A stretch of 64,000 bases of DNA from Bacillota bacterium (GTDB lineage: Bacteria > Bacillota > Clostridia > Acetivibrionales > DTU013), in assembly GCA_023418915.1 (NCBI GenBank), contig JAEZYU010000109.1:112624-176623 (forward strand). The letters are read 5' to 3'. The position numbers were made by a program, and so were the translations under genes. Of the stretch, positions 1 through 9,033 are shown in pieces (within the stretch, counting starts at the first letter, position 1; the number at the start of each line of letters is the position of its first letter). The notes under the pieces are model-generated. The model did not search any database, was not told the DNA's origin, and saw only the letters and a program-made list of their open reading frames with translations.

Positions 1-1
1 T

Positions 2-379
2 CAATTCGCAATGAGTGAAACCAAATTTTTTAATAAGCTTGGTTTTTCCTTTGAAAGCTTCGGTGAAAATTCACTTATCCTTAGATCAGCACCGCTGATT
101 GACGGAGATTTTGATATAAAGGGCGGTTTTCTTGATATTCTCGACTTCGTTATGAATGAAAGCAGCGGTGAAAAAAGCCTGATCGCAGATGAAGCACTAT
201 ACAGAATGGCATGCCGTTCTGCTGTAAAGGCTCATAAAAAGCTTAATGACAAGGAGATAGACGCACTTTTAGCTGAACTTTCATCCCTGGACAATCCATA
301 TACATGTCCACATGGGCGTCCTGCCATATTCAAATTAAGGCGTTATGATCTTGAAAAATTGTTCAAGCGAATAGTATAA
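2..379 (+). CDS. mutL: DNA mismatch repair protein MutL, C-terminal part (5' end outside window)
   Basis: This is the 3' end of a gene that enters from the left edge; the frame is open from base 2, so the methionine codon at base 11 is internal. MutL is the mismatch-repair ATPase/endonuclease that links MutS recognition to strand incision. The visible piece carries the MutL C-terminal dimerisation/endonuclease fold: a run with ACRSAVKAHKKL followed by the metal-binding CPHGRP motif near the C-terminus, characteristic of MutL proteins with intrinsic nicking activity (species lacking MutH). The gene is followed by miaA and hfq, the usual Firmicutes order. The ATPase domain is outside the window and cannot be assessed. 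Confidence 0.93.
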   Translation, partial: QFAMSETKFFNKLGFSFESFGENSLILRSAPLIDGDFDIKGGFLDILDFVMNESSGEKSLIADEALYRMACRSAVKAHKKLNDKEIDALLAELSSLDNPYTCPHGRPAIFKLRRYDLEKLFKRIV

Positions 380-430
380 ACAGTTAACTACTGGTTACAA
401 TTGGTATGTAGAGAGGGGGTATGACTTTTA

Positions 431-1375
431 GTGGAACCTGTCATCGTGATAGCAGGTCCGACAGCATCCGGTAAAACCGGATTGTCTATAGAGCTTGCCA
501 AGCTTATTAATGGCAGTATCGTTTCTGCCGACTCCATGCAGATATACAGGCATATGGACATCGGTACCGCAAAGCCTGATGAAAAGGAAAGGGAAGGCAT
601 CAGGCACTACATGATCGATGAGGTGGATCCTGACGAAAATTACAGTGTGGCAAGATACTGCGAAAATGCACTGGAATATATATCAGCAATCATCCGGGAC
701 GGCGGCCGTCCAATAATTACAGGAGGTACTGGGCTTTATATCAATTCTCTTGTGTATAATATCAATTTTTCTGAGACGATCTGTGATGAAGAACTGAGAG
801 CTAAGCTTAAAAAAGAGGCGGAGGAGAAAGGCAACAGGCACCTGTATGAAAAGCTGCTAGAGTTGGATACGGAGGCAGCATCGAAGATTCATGAAAATGA
901 TGTCAAAAGAGTGATACGGGCAATAGAGGTTTATACCCACACTCAAAGACCTATTTCAGAGCATGTTAAGCTATCCAGGCTGGAACCGGCTCCGTACCGG
1001 TATATCGTTTTCGGACTGAACTGGGACAGAAAAAAGCTGTACAGGAGAATCGAAGAGCGGGTGGATAAAATGCTCGAGGCAGGATTGACAGATGAGGTAA
1101 AAAGGCTGATAGAAATGGGATATGACAAAGGTTCGACAGCAATGCAGGCGATAGGTTACAAGGAAATAGCAGGTTATTTGAAAGGTGAATACTCTCTGGA
1201 GGAGGCTGTATATATTCTAAAAAGGGATACAAGGCGTTATGCAAAAAGGCAGTTGACCTGGTTCAGACGAATGCGGGAAATAAAATGGCTCGACATGGAT
1301 GAAAACACTGACTTAAGGGATACTGCGGAAAAAATAATTCATGAGTGTATTGCAACGTTTGGAATAATCTTGTAG
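431..1375 (+). CDS. miaA: tRNA dimethylallyltransferase MiaA
   Basis: Transfers a dimethylallyl group to N6 of A37 in tRNAs that read codons starting with U, the first step towards ms2i6A. The 314-aa product has the P-loop GPTASGKT at residues 9-16, then the family segment ADSMQIYRHMDIGTAKP, the GGTGLY motif and the basic QLTWFRR near the C-terminus. Length is normal for the family. The start is a GTG at 431, preceded by a purine-rich gagaggggg ribosome-binding site. It lies about 50 bp after mutL and about 70 bp before hfq, so the three are probably cotranscribed. Confidence 0.97.
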   Translation: MEPVIVIAGPTASGKTGLSIELAKLINGSIVSADSMQIYRHMDIGTAKPDEKEREGIRHYMIDEVDPDENYSVARYCENALEYISAIIRDGGRPIITGGTGLYINSLVYNINFSETICDEELRAKLKKEAEEKGNRHLYEKLLELDTEAASKIHENDVKRVIRAIEVYTHTQRPISEHVKLSRLEPAPYRYIVFGLNWDRKKLYRRIEERVDKMLEAGLTDEVKRLIEMGYDKGSTAMQAIGYKEIAGYLKGEYSLEEAVYILKRDTRRYAKRQLTWFRRMREIKWLDMDENTDLRDTAEKIIHECIATFGIIL

Positions 1376-1446
1376 AATAAAAATGATTCTTACTTGATTG
1401 AAAATGGTCGGGGAGTAAGGATTATATCATTAAGGAGGATTATCAG

Positions 1447-1686
1447 GTGAACAAGTCTAACATTAATTTGCAGGATGTATTTCTGAATCAGGTCAGGAAA
1501 GAGCACATTGCCGTTACGATCTATCTTACCAATGGCTTTCAGCTTAAAGGCCTGGTAAAAGGCTTCGATAATTTCACGGTCGTGCTTGATACCGACGGCA
1601 GACAGCAATTGGTATACAAGCATGCGATCTCCACTATCAGCCCGATGAAATTAGTCAACTTTATTTTCAACGATAACAGGGAATAG
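1447..1686 (+). CDS. hfq: RNA chaperone Hfq
   Basis: Hexameric Sm-like RNA chaperone that promotes pairing of small RNAs with mRNAs. The 79-aa protein has the Sm1 region (about residues 8-45, with LTNGFQLKG) and the Sm2 signature YKHAIST at about 58-64, and ends shortly after the core, as is usual in Clostridia. Start is GTG at 1447 behind a strong aaggagga site at 1431-1438. It is the last gene of the mutL-miaA-hfq run and is followed by a bidirectional terminator shared with lexA. Confidence 0.97.
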   Translation: MNKSNINLQDVFLNQVRKEHIAVTIYLTNGFQLKGLVKGFDNFTVVLDTDGRQQLVYKHAISTISPMKLVNFIFNDNRE

Positions 1687-1787
1687 AGTTGAATCCATAA
1701 ATCTGTTTCTTTCTGTGACCGCTGCTAATATAACCCTGGCAAGTGGTGGGATTGAGCTGATAATGAACAGTGACATACATCGAAAGA

Positions 1788-1830
1788 AAAAGAGACCTTA
1801 CGCAACATATGTTCTGTAAGGTCTCTTTTT
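1788..1830. terminator. Bidirectional rho-independent terminator between hfq and lexA
   Basis: A 13-bp perfect stem (aaaagagacctta / taaggtctctttt) with a 16-nt loop, flanked by A-tracts on one side and T-tracts on the other. It lies between the convergent hfq (+) and lexA (-) genes and can terminate both. Confidence 0.9.
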
Positions 1831-1861
1831 ATGTTTTATTTAATAGGTAATTTTAATTTCA

Positions 1862-2509
1862 TCATAAACGTCTGAAAACACCAATCACTTTTCCAAGTAT
1901 CGAAAGGTCATCGCGCACAATTATGGGATCCATGTAACTGTTTTGAGGCTGCAGTCTGACATGATCCTTTTCTTTGTAAAAAGTCTTGACTGTAGCTTCA
2001 TCTCCGATCAGTGCGACCACTATGTCACCATTGGCGGCTGTCGACTGCTGCTTTACCAATACCATATCCTTATCGAGAATACCTGCTTCGACCATACTGT
2101 CTCCCTGTACCTTAAGCATGAAAGCGGTAGAGTTCTGTACATAGTCAACAGGCAGCGGGAAGGTGTCTTCCACATTTTCCACCGCAAGTATCGGAAGGCC
2201 GGCTGTGACCTTGCCCACGATCGGGATATCAACGAGCTCTTTGCGCGAATAGTAATCCTTATTTGATTCATCTCTTCGGGATGTTTTGCTGGTTCCTCCG
2301 ATAACCTTTAAAGCTCTTGGCTTTGTAGGGTCCTTCATAATCAATCCGTTCTTTTTCAGCTTTTCCAGATAGCCGTGTACGGTAGATGTGGATTTGAAGC
2401 CAACAGCACTGCAAATTTCGCGTACAGATGGCGGATATCCCTTTTCTTCGACCTGTTTATTAACGAAGTCTAGAATCTGCTGCTGTTTATCATTGAGTTT
2501 CTTATTCAT
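1862..2509 (-). CDS. lexA: SOS repressor LexA
   Basis: Transcriptional repressor of the DNA-damage response that self-cleaves when RecA is activated. The 215-aa protein has an N-terminal winged-helix domain (about 1-68) and a C-terminal S24 peptidase fold. Visible features are the Ala103-Gly104 cleavage site (VTAGLP), the nucleophile Ser138 in QGDSMVEAG and the general base Lys175 in ATVKTF, so it should be autocleavable. It is divergent from the yneA-like gene. A consensus promoter (TTGACA, 17 bp, TATAAT on the minus strand) has a LexA box over its -35, which indicates autoregulation. Confidence 0.97.
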   Translation of the reverse strand: MNKKLNDKQQQILDFVNKQVEEKGYPPSVREICSAVGFKSTSTVHGYLEKLKKNGLIMKDPTKPRALKVIGGTSKTSRRDESNKDYYSRKELVDIPIVGKVTAGLPILAVENVEDTFPLPVDYVQNSTAFMLKVQGDSMVEAGILDKDMVLVKQQSTAANGDIVVALIGDEATVKTFYKEKDHVRLQPQNSYMDPIIVRDDLSILGKVIGVFRRL

Positions 2510-2691
2510 GAATTACACCCCTTTAAACAACTTTTATCCGGAACCGTAACGCATCGTTCCATAATATTTCCTGCTTAATCTTACTTATTATCCTGTTGTA
2601 TTACTGTTATGTATATTAAACTGCGTATTTCAACTGTGCATTTTACGGTCTTGAGACACACTCATCATCTGCGTTGCAACCTGCTGAAATA

Positions 2692-2731
2692 ATTATAATA
2701 GAAAAAATTGATAATGTCAAACAAATGTTCG
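2692..2731 (-). promoter_or_regulatory. lexA promoter with overlapping LexA box
   Basis: On the minus strand TTGACA (2715-2720) and TATAAT (2692-2697) are separated by exactly 17 bp. A LexA-type box, GAACATTTGTTT read on the minus strand (2719-2730), overlaps the -35. It matches the Gram-positive GAAC-N4-GTTC consensus except for one base. The predicted 5' leader before lexA is about 175 nt. Confidence 0.8.
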
Positions 2732-2740
2732 AAAAATATG

Positions 2741-2790
2741 TTGACAACAGAACATTAGTTCGTGTATAATCTTAAATAGAACAAACGTTC
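2741..2790 (+). promoter_or_regulatory. yneA-like gene promoter with two LexA boxes
   Basis: TTGACA at 2741-2746 and TATAAT at 2765-2770 are 18 bp apart. A perfect GAAC-ATTA-GTTC box (2750-2761) lies between them and a perfect GAAC-AAAC-GTTC box (2779-2790) lies at the start of the transcript. With the lexA box this gives three operators within 75 bp, a tightly repressed divergent SOS control region. Confidence 0.85.
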
Positions 2791-2805
2791 TGCAAGGAGG
2801 CTGTC

Positions 2806-3087
2806 ATGAAAAGGAAATATGTTTTAAAGAATCGCAAGCGTTTTTTCACGTTTGTAATGACACTTACAGTACTGTTTTCGTTATTAGTTTTTGCAGCAGC
2901 AGCAAACGGAGCAGGTTTTGAGGAGTACGATACGGTAGTCGTTGAGAGGGGAGATACATTGTGGGATCTGGCAAAAAGATACTGCAGTGATACTGACATC
3001 CGTCATTATATAGAAATGATAAAAACCGCCAATGATATGACTGACAGTATGATATACGAAGGTGATATGCTGAGGATGCCTGTTTAA
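2806..3087 (+). CDS. yneA: YneA-like SOS cell-division inhibitor (TM + LysM)
   Basis: Small 93-aa protein with a basic N-terminus, one membrane segment (about 13-34) and a LysM peptidoglycan-binding domain (about 44-92: VVVERGDTLWDLAKRY ... YEGDMLRMP). This architecture, the divergent position next to lexA and the LexA-controlled promoter match YneA, which delays septation during DNA damage in Bacillus. The start at 2806 follows a strong aaggagg at 2794-2800. Its stop codon overlaps that of the convergent GH18 gene. The symbol is assigned by context and architecture; sequence identity to B. subtilis YneA was not measured. Confidence 0.8.
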   Translation: MKRKYVLKNRKRFFTFVMTLTVLFSLLVFAAAANGAGFEEYDTVVVERGDTLWDLAKRYCSDTDIRHYIEMIKTANDMTDSMIYEGDMLRMPV

Positions 3088-4880
3088 GCAGTATCTTGTC
3101 TTATTTCAGCCAGTACACTTTGCCAGATATCCATATCATAGGTTATACTGTCTGTTTGTTCGATATCAGGTATAAGTCCCAATCTCCACAGTGATATGCC
3201 CTGTATGCCGAAGTACCTTGCAAGCTTTATTTTAGCTAATACACTTCTTGAGTTTTCATACCAGACCGTGTTCTCAATACCCGTTTCGGGATCGGTATAT
3301 TTAAGGTATGGATTCTCATAAGCATCATGGTAGTTATATGAAATCTCTTTGCCGCTATTGAGCAACTCAATGAAATGCTCCAGATCATAACTCAAAGGCT
3401 GCGAATTGATAGTTTTTCCATCTTTTTTTTGCCAAACTGTCCAGTCAAATGATACCTGCAGCATGATCCTGCTTTTATCCTGTATTCCGGTATTTATGTC
3501 TGTTATTGCCTCAAGCGCATAGTAAACGTCTTCGATCGGAGTAAGAGGTGTTATGCTGACTCCTCTTTGCATTTCGGCATTTGTGAGCCTTTTTGCATCA
3601 TAATCATGAGCCATGAGTATCACCTTGTCAGCCAGTGTCCCGATAGTCCTGTAGTCATAGCCATCTATACTGGCAGAGCTTCGTTTTGGATGAATCAACG
3701 GATGTACTGCAACATACAATTTTTTGCCCACACGGTCGAGAGCCGAACGTAAGTCCTTCAGGAATGAATTGAAACTGTTTTTAAGCTGTTCACCCCTTAA
3801 ACCTTCAAAATCGATAACTACACCATCGAAAGAACCGGTTTCACTATCATGCAAGATATTATTGAGTGCATCTGTTATGTCATTTATGACTTTGCCGGAT
3901 ACTTCAGTATTATTAAATATGTATTCAAGCATCCCCGTATCTATCCCGGTTTGAGGGTCCGTTACCTTTGTCTGATGATTTGCATATACCATAAGCAACG
4001 CAGGTATTCCCGCATCTTTCAAAGTATCGAGCCTGCTGCTGAAACCAAGCGGCAGATAAAAATCATTATATCCCAGAGCATTGCGGGACATATTTAAAAC
4101 TATATTTTCTTTGGCTTTGTCAATGCTCAGACTGCTCCATCCAAAACAAACCGAATTAAAATCAGTCAGCTTTTCTCTCTGCGAGGAGGAACTGATGGCG
4201 TAAAAACCGTTGAGCTCACTGATCTTACCATCCATTATACGGAGCATCCTTATAAGCATCGCTGCTGCCTGTTCTCTCAATATGTTCCCCTTTGGTAAAA
4301 AAGAAGGAGAATCACTAATGATGCCGAAATCCTTTGCTATGGTGATGTGGCCTATATTTTCTGTGACATCATCATAGGGCTTGTCAAAATATGAAAGCCT
4401 GTCAGCCAGGTTCTTATATTCCAGAGCATTAACTATCATAACAGCAGCTTCTTCACGTGTAATGGGATCGTTGGGTCTGATGGTGTCATTTTCATTTGAT
4501 ATGATATCATACCTCAGAGCTGTCTCGATTGGCCGGAAATAGAACTTTTTAGTGTTATTGTTATCCGAGAATGAACCCTGCTGCGGCACCGGTTCATCCA
4601 AGTCCAGCAGGTTAATGAGCATTGTAATGAATTCGCCTCTTGTCATTTCTCTGCCGAAACCGAAATTATTATTGCCGATACCGTCGGTTATTCCCATCCG
4701 TCTCAGCTCGTGGACAGGCTCGTAGGCATAACTGTTTTCAGGCACATCGGCAAATGGTTCAGTTTTGTCTGCTGATGTATTATTGTTTGAGATATATTGT
4801 GCATATGACAATGCAGATAGTGAAATTATCATTGAAAATAAAATAAAAAAGCTTATCAAATTTAAACGTTTTTTTAGCAT
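3084..4880 (-). CDS. SLH-domain glycoside hydrolase family 18 protein
   Basis: 598-aa exported protein. Residues 1-27 form a signal peptide or membrane anchor. Residues about 42-215 contain three S-layer-homology repeats (FADVPENSYAYEPVHELR, ITREEAAVMIVNAL, LREQAAAMLIRML). Residues about 240-595 form a GH18 TIM barrel with the catalytic DGVVIDFE motif, Glu359 being the predicted acid. SLH domains bind secondary cell-wall polymers, and GH18 enzymes of this YaaH/SleL type cleave beta-1,4 bonds involving N-acetylglucosamine in peptidoglycan or chitin. It is probably a surface-anchored cell-wall hydrolase; a role in sporulation or germination is possible but not shown. It is a single gene between the SOS pair and the nifZ-thiI operon, convergent with yneA with overlapping stops. 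Confidence 0.88.
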   Translation of the reverse strand: MLKKRLNLISFFILFSMIISLSALSYAQYISNNNTSADKTEPFADVPENSYAYEPVHELRRMGITDGIGNNNFGFGREMTRGEFITMLINLLDLDEPVPQQGSFSDNNNTKKFYFRPIETALRYDIISNENDTIRPNDPITREEAAVMIVNALEYKNLADRLSYFDKPYDDVTENIGHITIAKDFGIISDSPSFLPKGNILREQAAAMLIRMLRIMDGKISELNGFYAISSSSQREKLTDFNSVCFGWSSLSIDKAKENIVLNMSRNALGYNDFYLPLGFSSRLDTLKDAGIPALLMVYANHQTKVTDPQTGIDTGMLEYIFNNTEVSGKVINDITDALNNILHDSETGSFDGVVIDFEGLRGEQLKNSFNSFLKDLRSALDRVGKKLYVAVHPLIHPKRSSASIDGYDYRTIGTLADKVILMAHDYDAKRLTNAEMQRGVSITPLTPIEDVYYALEAITDINTGIQDKSRIMLQVSFDWTVWQKKDGKTINSQPLSYDLEHFIELLNSGKEISYNYHDAYENPYLKYTDPETGIENTVWYENSRSVLAKIKLARYFGIQGISLWRLGLIPDIEQTDSITYDMDIWQSVLAEIRQDTA

Positions 4881-4956
4881 ACGACCCTCACAAGTACCAA
4901 AATAACCATAATTTTTACATAACTCAACATAAGTTTACCATAAGAGAATGAACAAC

Positions 4957-4985
4957 TGCAATATTCGGGGATGTTATGTTATAAT
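4957..4985 (+). promoter_or_regulatory. Candidate promoter for the cysteine desulfurase-thiI operon
   Basis: TATAAT at 4980-4985 with a poor -35 (TGCAAT at 4957-4962, 17 bp). A purine-rich aggagagggg at about 4993-5002 follows but is too far from the start at 5075 to serve it. A 15-codon frame from 5032 ends in a TGA overlapping that ATG and could be a coupling peptide. Confidence 0.4.
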
Positions 4986-5074
4986 AAGGAAATAGGAGAG
5001 GGGAATACAAGTTGTGTTAATAATAAAGGCATGAAAAACTATAACATAAAAACGACAACACCAAGAGGTTTGAA

Positions 5075-6247
5075 ATGAAATCTGAGATATACCTGGACAA
5101 CAGCGCAACCACAAGGCAATTTGATGAAGTGACTGCACTCATAGCAGACATAGCTTCAAATAAATACGGAAATCCATCCTCGCTGCATACAAAGGGCATA
5201 GAAGCTGAAAAGCTTGTCCGCAGCGCTCGGGAGACCATAGCATCAACTCTTGGGACTGAGCCCGGAGAAATATATTTTACTTCAGGGGGCACTGAATCAA
5301 ATAACCTTGCAATACGGGGCTATCTTGATGCCAACCCCAGAAAAGGAAAGCATATCATAACCACAAAGATCGAACACCCATCTGTCCTGGAACTATACCA
5401 CCATTTAGAAACTCTGGGTTTCAGGGTAGATTATCTGGATGTGGATGACAACGGAAGGATCATACCCGAGCAGCTTAAAACAAAAATATGCGGAGAGACT
5501 TCGCTCATAAGCGTGATTCTTGTCAATAATGAAACCGGTACGATACAGCATATGGAAGAAATATCATCCATAAGAGATGCTCTTAATGTCCAGACGGTAA
5601 TACATGCAGATGCTGTCCAGGCATACGGTAAGATTATGATTTCTCCTGCAAAAGCGGGCATAGGCCTCCTATCCGTCAGTTCACACAAGATCCACGGCCC
5701 TAAAGGCGTAGGCGCATTATTCGTATCCAAAGGGACAAGAATAAAGCCATTGTTTTATGGCGGCGGACAGGAAACGCTGCTTCGTTCGGGAACTGAAAAT
5801 GTTCCCGGTATAGCAGGTTTCGGGCTGGCTGCTCAACTGACATTTACCAGACTTGATGTGAGCAATGAAAGAGTGAGCTATCTAAATCATCTTTTGATAA
5901 ACAGGCTGGCAGCTTCCGGCATTGCTCACCATGTCAATTCACCACAGGATGCATTGCCCTACATTACAAATATTTCCTTTGAGAATGTTAAGGCGGAGGT
6001 ATTGCTTCATCATTTGGAACAGAGAGGCATATTTGTTTCGACCGGATCTGCATGCTCTTCTCATAAAAAGAACAAAAGCCATGTGCTGTCTGCCATGAAC
6101 ATCCCGCCAAAGTTTGTTGAAGGAGCGGTAAGATTCAGCCTGTCAGGGGATAATACTGAAGAAGATATAGTCTTGACAGTCGAAGCTTTGCGGGATATTA
6201 TTCCGGTTATAGACATAAAAAGAAAAAACAGATCCGGGAGGAAATAA
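5075..6247 (+). CDS. Cysteine desulfurase (NifS/IscS family) dedicated to ThiI
   Basis: PLP enzyme that takes sulfur from cysteine as a persulfide and passes it to acceptors. The 390-aa protein has the N-terminal LDNSATT motif, the PLP-binding Lys205 in SSHKIHGPKG and the catalytic Cys327 in STGSACSS. Its stop overlaps the start of thiI, so the two are translationally coupled. This matches the nifZ-thiI pair of Bacillus subtilis, where a dedicated desulfurase supplies the rhodanese-less ThiI. It differs from the second desulfurase at 16295, which belongs to the isc-mnmA operon. The start has only a weak aagagg site upstream. Confidence 0.93.
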   Translation: MKSEIYLDNSATTRQFDEVTALIADIASNKYGNPSSLHTKGIEAEKLVRSARETIASTLGTEPGEIYFTSGGTESNNLAIRGYLDANPRKGKHIITTKIEHPSVLELYHHLETLGFRVDYLDVDDNGRIIPEQLKTKICGETSLISVILVNNETGTIQHMEEISSIRDALNVQTVIHADAVQAYGKIMISPAKAGIGLLSVSSHKIHGPKGVGALFVSKGTRIKPLFYGGGQETLLRSGTENVPGIAGFGLAAQLTFTRLDVSNERVSYLNHLLINRLAASGIAHHVNSPQDALPYITNISFENVKAEVLLHHLEQRGIFVSTGSACSSHKKNKSHVLSAMNIPPKFVEGAVRFSLSGDNTEEDIVLTVEALRDIIPVIDIKRKNRSGRK

Positions 6248-7473
6248 TGAAAAAAGTCATACTCGTAAGATACGGTGAAATCATTTTAAAAGGCTTAAAC
6301 AGGCCTGTTTTTGAAGATAAACTAATGAGCAATATCAAAAAAGCTCTTTACGGCCTTGGAAAAATATCGGTGAAACGTTCACAGGCGAGGATATATATAG
6401 AGCCAGAGGATGAAGGATTTGAATTCGATGAGGCTGTTTCCAGGGTAACTAAAGTATTTGGTATAGTTTCTGTGAGTATAGTATGGAAAATAAATTCCGA
6501 TTTTGAAGCAATCAAAAGGTATTCTCTTGAAATGATGAGAAAATATATAGCAAGACTTGCCAGAAATGCAGATAAGCCAGGTGTGAGAAAGGTTTCCGCA
6601 GATTTGCCTGGATCTGTTGGTTTTAAGGTGGAAGCTAAAAGAGGGGATAAGAGCTTTCCAATGCAGTCACCTGAAATCTGTATGGAGCTCGGAGGATTCC
6701 TGCTGGAAAACATACCAGCGCTCAGAGTGGATGTTCATAATCCTGATTTTATTTTTTATGTGGAGGTGCGGGAAAGTACATATATATATTGCGACATCAT
6801 TCCCGCATACGGCGGCTTGCCTGTGGGAACAAACGGAAGGGCCATGCTTCTGCTCTCTGGAGGCATAGACAGCCCTGTTGCCGGCTGGATGATGGCAAAA
6901 AGAGGTATGGAAATAGAAGCAGTCCACTTCTACAGCTATCCCTATACAAGCGAACGCGCCAAGGATAAAGTGATCACTCTAGCCGGGATACTCTCGCGGT
7001 TCTGCAGCCGTATCAAGCTTCATATCGTACCTTTTACCGAGATACAGCTTGAGATTAACGATAAATGTCCTGAAGACCAACTGACGGTTATTATGCGAAG
7101 AGCAATGATGATGATATCTGAAAAAATTGCTAAAAAAAGCGGAGCACAGGCATTGATCACAGGTGAGAGTCTCGGTCAGGTAGCCAGCCAGACTGTGTAT
7201 GCTCTTGCCGTCACCAACGCAGTGGTAAATATGCCGGTATTCAGACCGTTGATAGGAATGGACAAAAATGAGGTTATAGAAATTGCAAGAAGAATCGATA
7301 CCTTTGAGACCTCTATACTGCCTTATGAAGACTGCTGCACGGTATTTGTCGCAAAACATCCCAAGACAAGACCAAGGCTTCCCGAAATTGAAGAGCATGA
7401 AGCTAAACTGCGTCTTGCGGAATTGATGGAAGATGCTGTTAAAAATACCGAAACTATGGTCATTGGTGAGTAA
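6247..7473 (+). CDS. thiI: tRNA 4-thiouridine synthase ThiI
   Basis: Adenylates and thiolates U8 of tRNA to 4-thiouridine. The 408-aa protein has an N-terminal ferredoxin-like region, a THUMP RNA-binding domain (about 60-165) and a PP-loop ATP pyrophosphatase domain with the SGGIDS motif at 204-209. The protein ends after this domain. The C-terminal rhodanese domain of the E. coli protein is absent, as in Bacillus, so sulfur should come directly from the overlapping upstream desulfurase. ThiI can also serve thiamine thiazole synthesis, but no thiamine genes are nearby. Confidence 0.96.
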   Translation: MKKVILVRYGEIILKGLNRPVFEDKLMSNIKKALYGLGKISVKRSQARIYIEPEDEGFEFDEAVSRVTKVFGIVSVSIVWKINSDFEAIKRYSLEMMRKYIARLARNADKPGVRKVSADLPGSVGFKVEAKRGDKSFPMQSPEICMELGGFLLENIPALRVDVHNPDFIFYVEVRESTYIYCDIIPAYGGLPVGTNGRAMLLLSGGIDSPVAGWMMAKRGMEIEAVHFYSYPYTSERAKDKVITLAGILSRFCSRIKLHIVPFTEIQLEINDKCPEDQLTVIMRRAMMMISEKIAKKSGAQALITGESLGQVASQTVYALAVTNAVVNMPVFRPLIGMDKNEVIEIARRIDTFETSILPYEDCCTVFVAKHPKTRPRLPEIEEHEAKLRLAELMEDAVKNTETMVIGE

Positions 7474-7551
7474 TTACCACGCATGTACTATGACCCCAAG
7501 GGACAACAATATAATATACAAATATGCTTTTTTAAGGAAGGTTGTTGTCAA

Positions 7552-8943
7552 ATGGCGGTCGCAGGCAGAAAGAGCCTGAAGTGGTTAATTTATGCATTGG
7601 TGATGATTTTGGCTGTAATAACAGCTGCCTTTTTGATATTATCTCATATCTTTACCGGAAATACGATCAGAAAAGGTATCGCCATCGAAAATACAGATGT
7701 GTCCTGGCTCTCGGCTGAAGATGCCAGACAACTGATAGCTGACAGGCTGACAGATACTTATTCAAATAACAAAATATCTCTTACATACGGCGGCAGCAAA
7801 TGGGAGGTTCCGCTAAAAGATATAAATTATGGCTTTTTGGTGGACGATGCAGTAAAGCAGGCCTTTTACATTGGAAGAGAAGGCAGCATATTTCAAAATT
7901 TGTTTGATTCCTTAAAGCTGTCAAGGAGCAAAAGAGAACTGGAAGTAGAAGAGGTCTACGACAGAGATAAACTAAAAGTTATAATTGAGGAAATCAAAAA
8001 GCAATGTGATTCTACTGCAGAGGATGCGGAAGTAATCTACAAAAATGGTCAGTTTTCATTTAAACGCGAAAAGCTGTATAGGAATATGGATATTGACACC
8101 AATTTAAAATTGGTAGAAAATCATTTAGTAAAGAGGCGCTTTGGCGAAATTGAATTGATTGTTGAGGAAAAAGAACCCAAAATAACATATGATAAAATAA
8201 AGGACATAAATAATGTTATTGCAAGCTTTTCTACAAGCTTCAACAGGAGGGATGTAAACCGTACCGACAATATCAAGCTTGCATGCAGCAGAATAGACAA
8301 TAAGTTGCTGATGCCAGATGAGGAGTTTTCAATGAATGATGAGCTGGGACCGCGAACTCATGCAAATGGCTACAAGCAGGCACCGATCATATTCAAGAAT
8401 GAATTGGTCCCAGGAACCGGCGGCGGTGTATGTCAGGTATCATCAACACTTTATAATTCAGTGCTTCTGGCAGGACTGAAGGTCACTGAGAGGGAGCATC
8501 ATTCGATGACCCTGAGTTATATAAGCCCTGGGAGAGATGCTACACTGACGGAGGAAAGTATCGATTTCAAATTCGTGAATAACTTGGATTATCCTGTTCT
8601 CTTAAGCGCAGATGTATCCGGGAGTAAGCTTAACATCAAAATACTCAGCAGGAAAAACGATGATGGGATAGAAATCAGACTAAGAACGAAAACCACAGGC
8701 GTTTACAAGCCTAAACCCGAACAGATAATACTGGACAACACTTTAGCTCCGGGTGAAAAAAAGATCGAACGTAAAGCCAGAAACGGTTTGCGAGTGGTTC
8801 TTTACAGAGAAGCCTATAAAAACGGAGTACTTCAGTGGAGCGAGAAGCTGAATGAAGATTATTACAGACCTGTTCAGGGAATAACGAAGGTAAGCAGTGA
8901 CGTATATCACCAACATCAGGCACAGGTCAAAGAAAACAGTTAG
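7552..8943 (+). CDS. VanW family membrane-anchored protein (YoaR-like)
   Basis: From the chosen start the product is 463 aa. An ATG at 7483 is in frame, but the ATG at 7552 has an aaggaagg site 10 nt upstream and begins just before a proper membrane anchor, so it is preferred. After the anchor (about 9-32) comes a region like the putative peptidoglycan-binding repeat of YoaR proteins (about 40-215), then a VanW domain (about 225-365, with GPRTHANGYKQAPI, PGTGGGVCQVSSTLYN and EHHSM), and a C-terminal G5-like beta segment. VanW-type proteins are extracytoplasmic and widespread in Clostridia; their biochemical role is unknown. Vancomycin resistance is not implied, as no vanHAX genes are present. 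It follows thiI closely. Confidence 0.85.
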   Translation: MAVAGRKSLKWLIYALVMILAVITAAFLILSHIFTGNTIRKGIAIENTDVSWLSAEDARQLIADRLTDTYSNNKISLTYGGSKWEVPLKDINYGFLVDDAVKQAFYIGREGSIFQNLFDSLKLSRSKRELEVEEVYDRDKLKVIIEEIKKQCDSTAEDAEVIYKNGQFSFKREKLYRNMDIDTNLKLVENHLVKRRFGEIELIVEEKEPKITYDKIKDINNVIASFSTSFNRRDVNRTDNIKLACSRIDNKLLMPDEEFSMNDELGPRTHANGYKQAPIIFKNELVPGTGGGVCQVSSTLYNSVLLAGLKVTEREHHSMTLSYISPGRDATLTEESIDFKFVNNLDYPVLLSADVSGSKLNIKILSRKNDDGIEIRLRTKTTGVYKPKPEQIILDNTLAPGEKKIERKARNGLRVVLYREAYKNGVLQWSEKLNEDYYRPVQGITKVSSDVYHQHQAQVKENS

Positions 8944-9033
8944 TTGCAGCATGCACCTTCTTCATGCTGATATACACAGATGAGCATATTGTGAAGGCTA
9001 TGTTATAATGTAAGCTGGAAACGAGGGGTCAAA

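Noticed and set aside
7552..8943. Vancomycin resistance gene based on the VanW domain
   Set aside because: VanW-domain proteins are common in non-resistant Clostridia, and no vanH, vanA or vanX genes are present.
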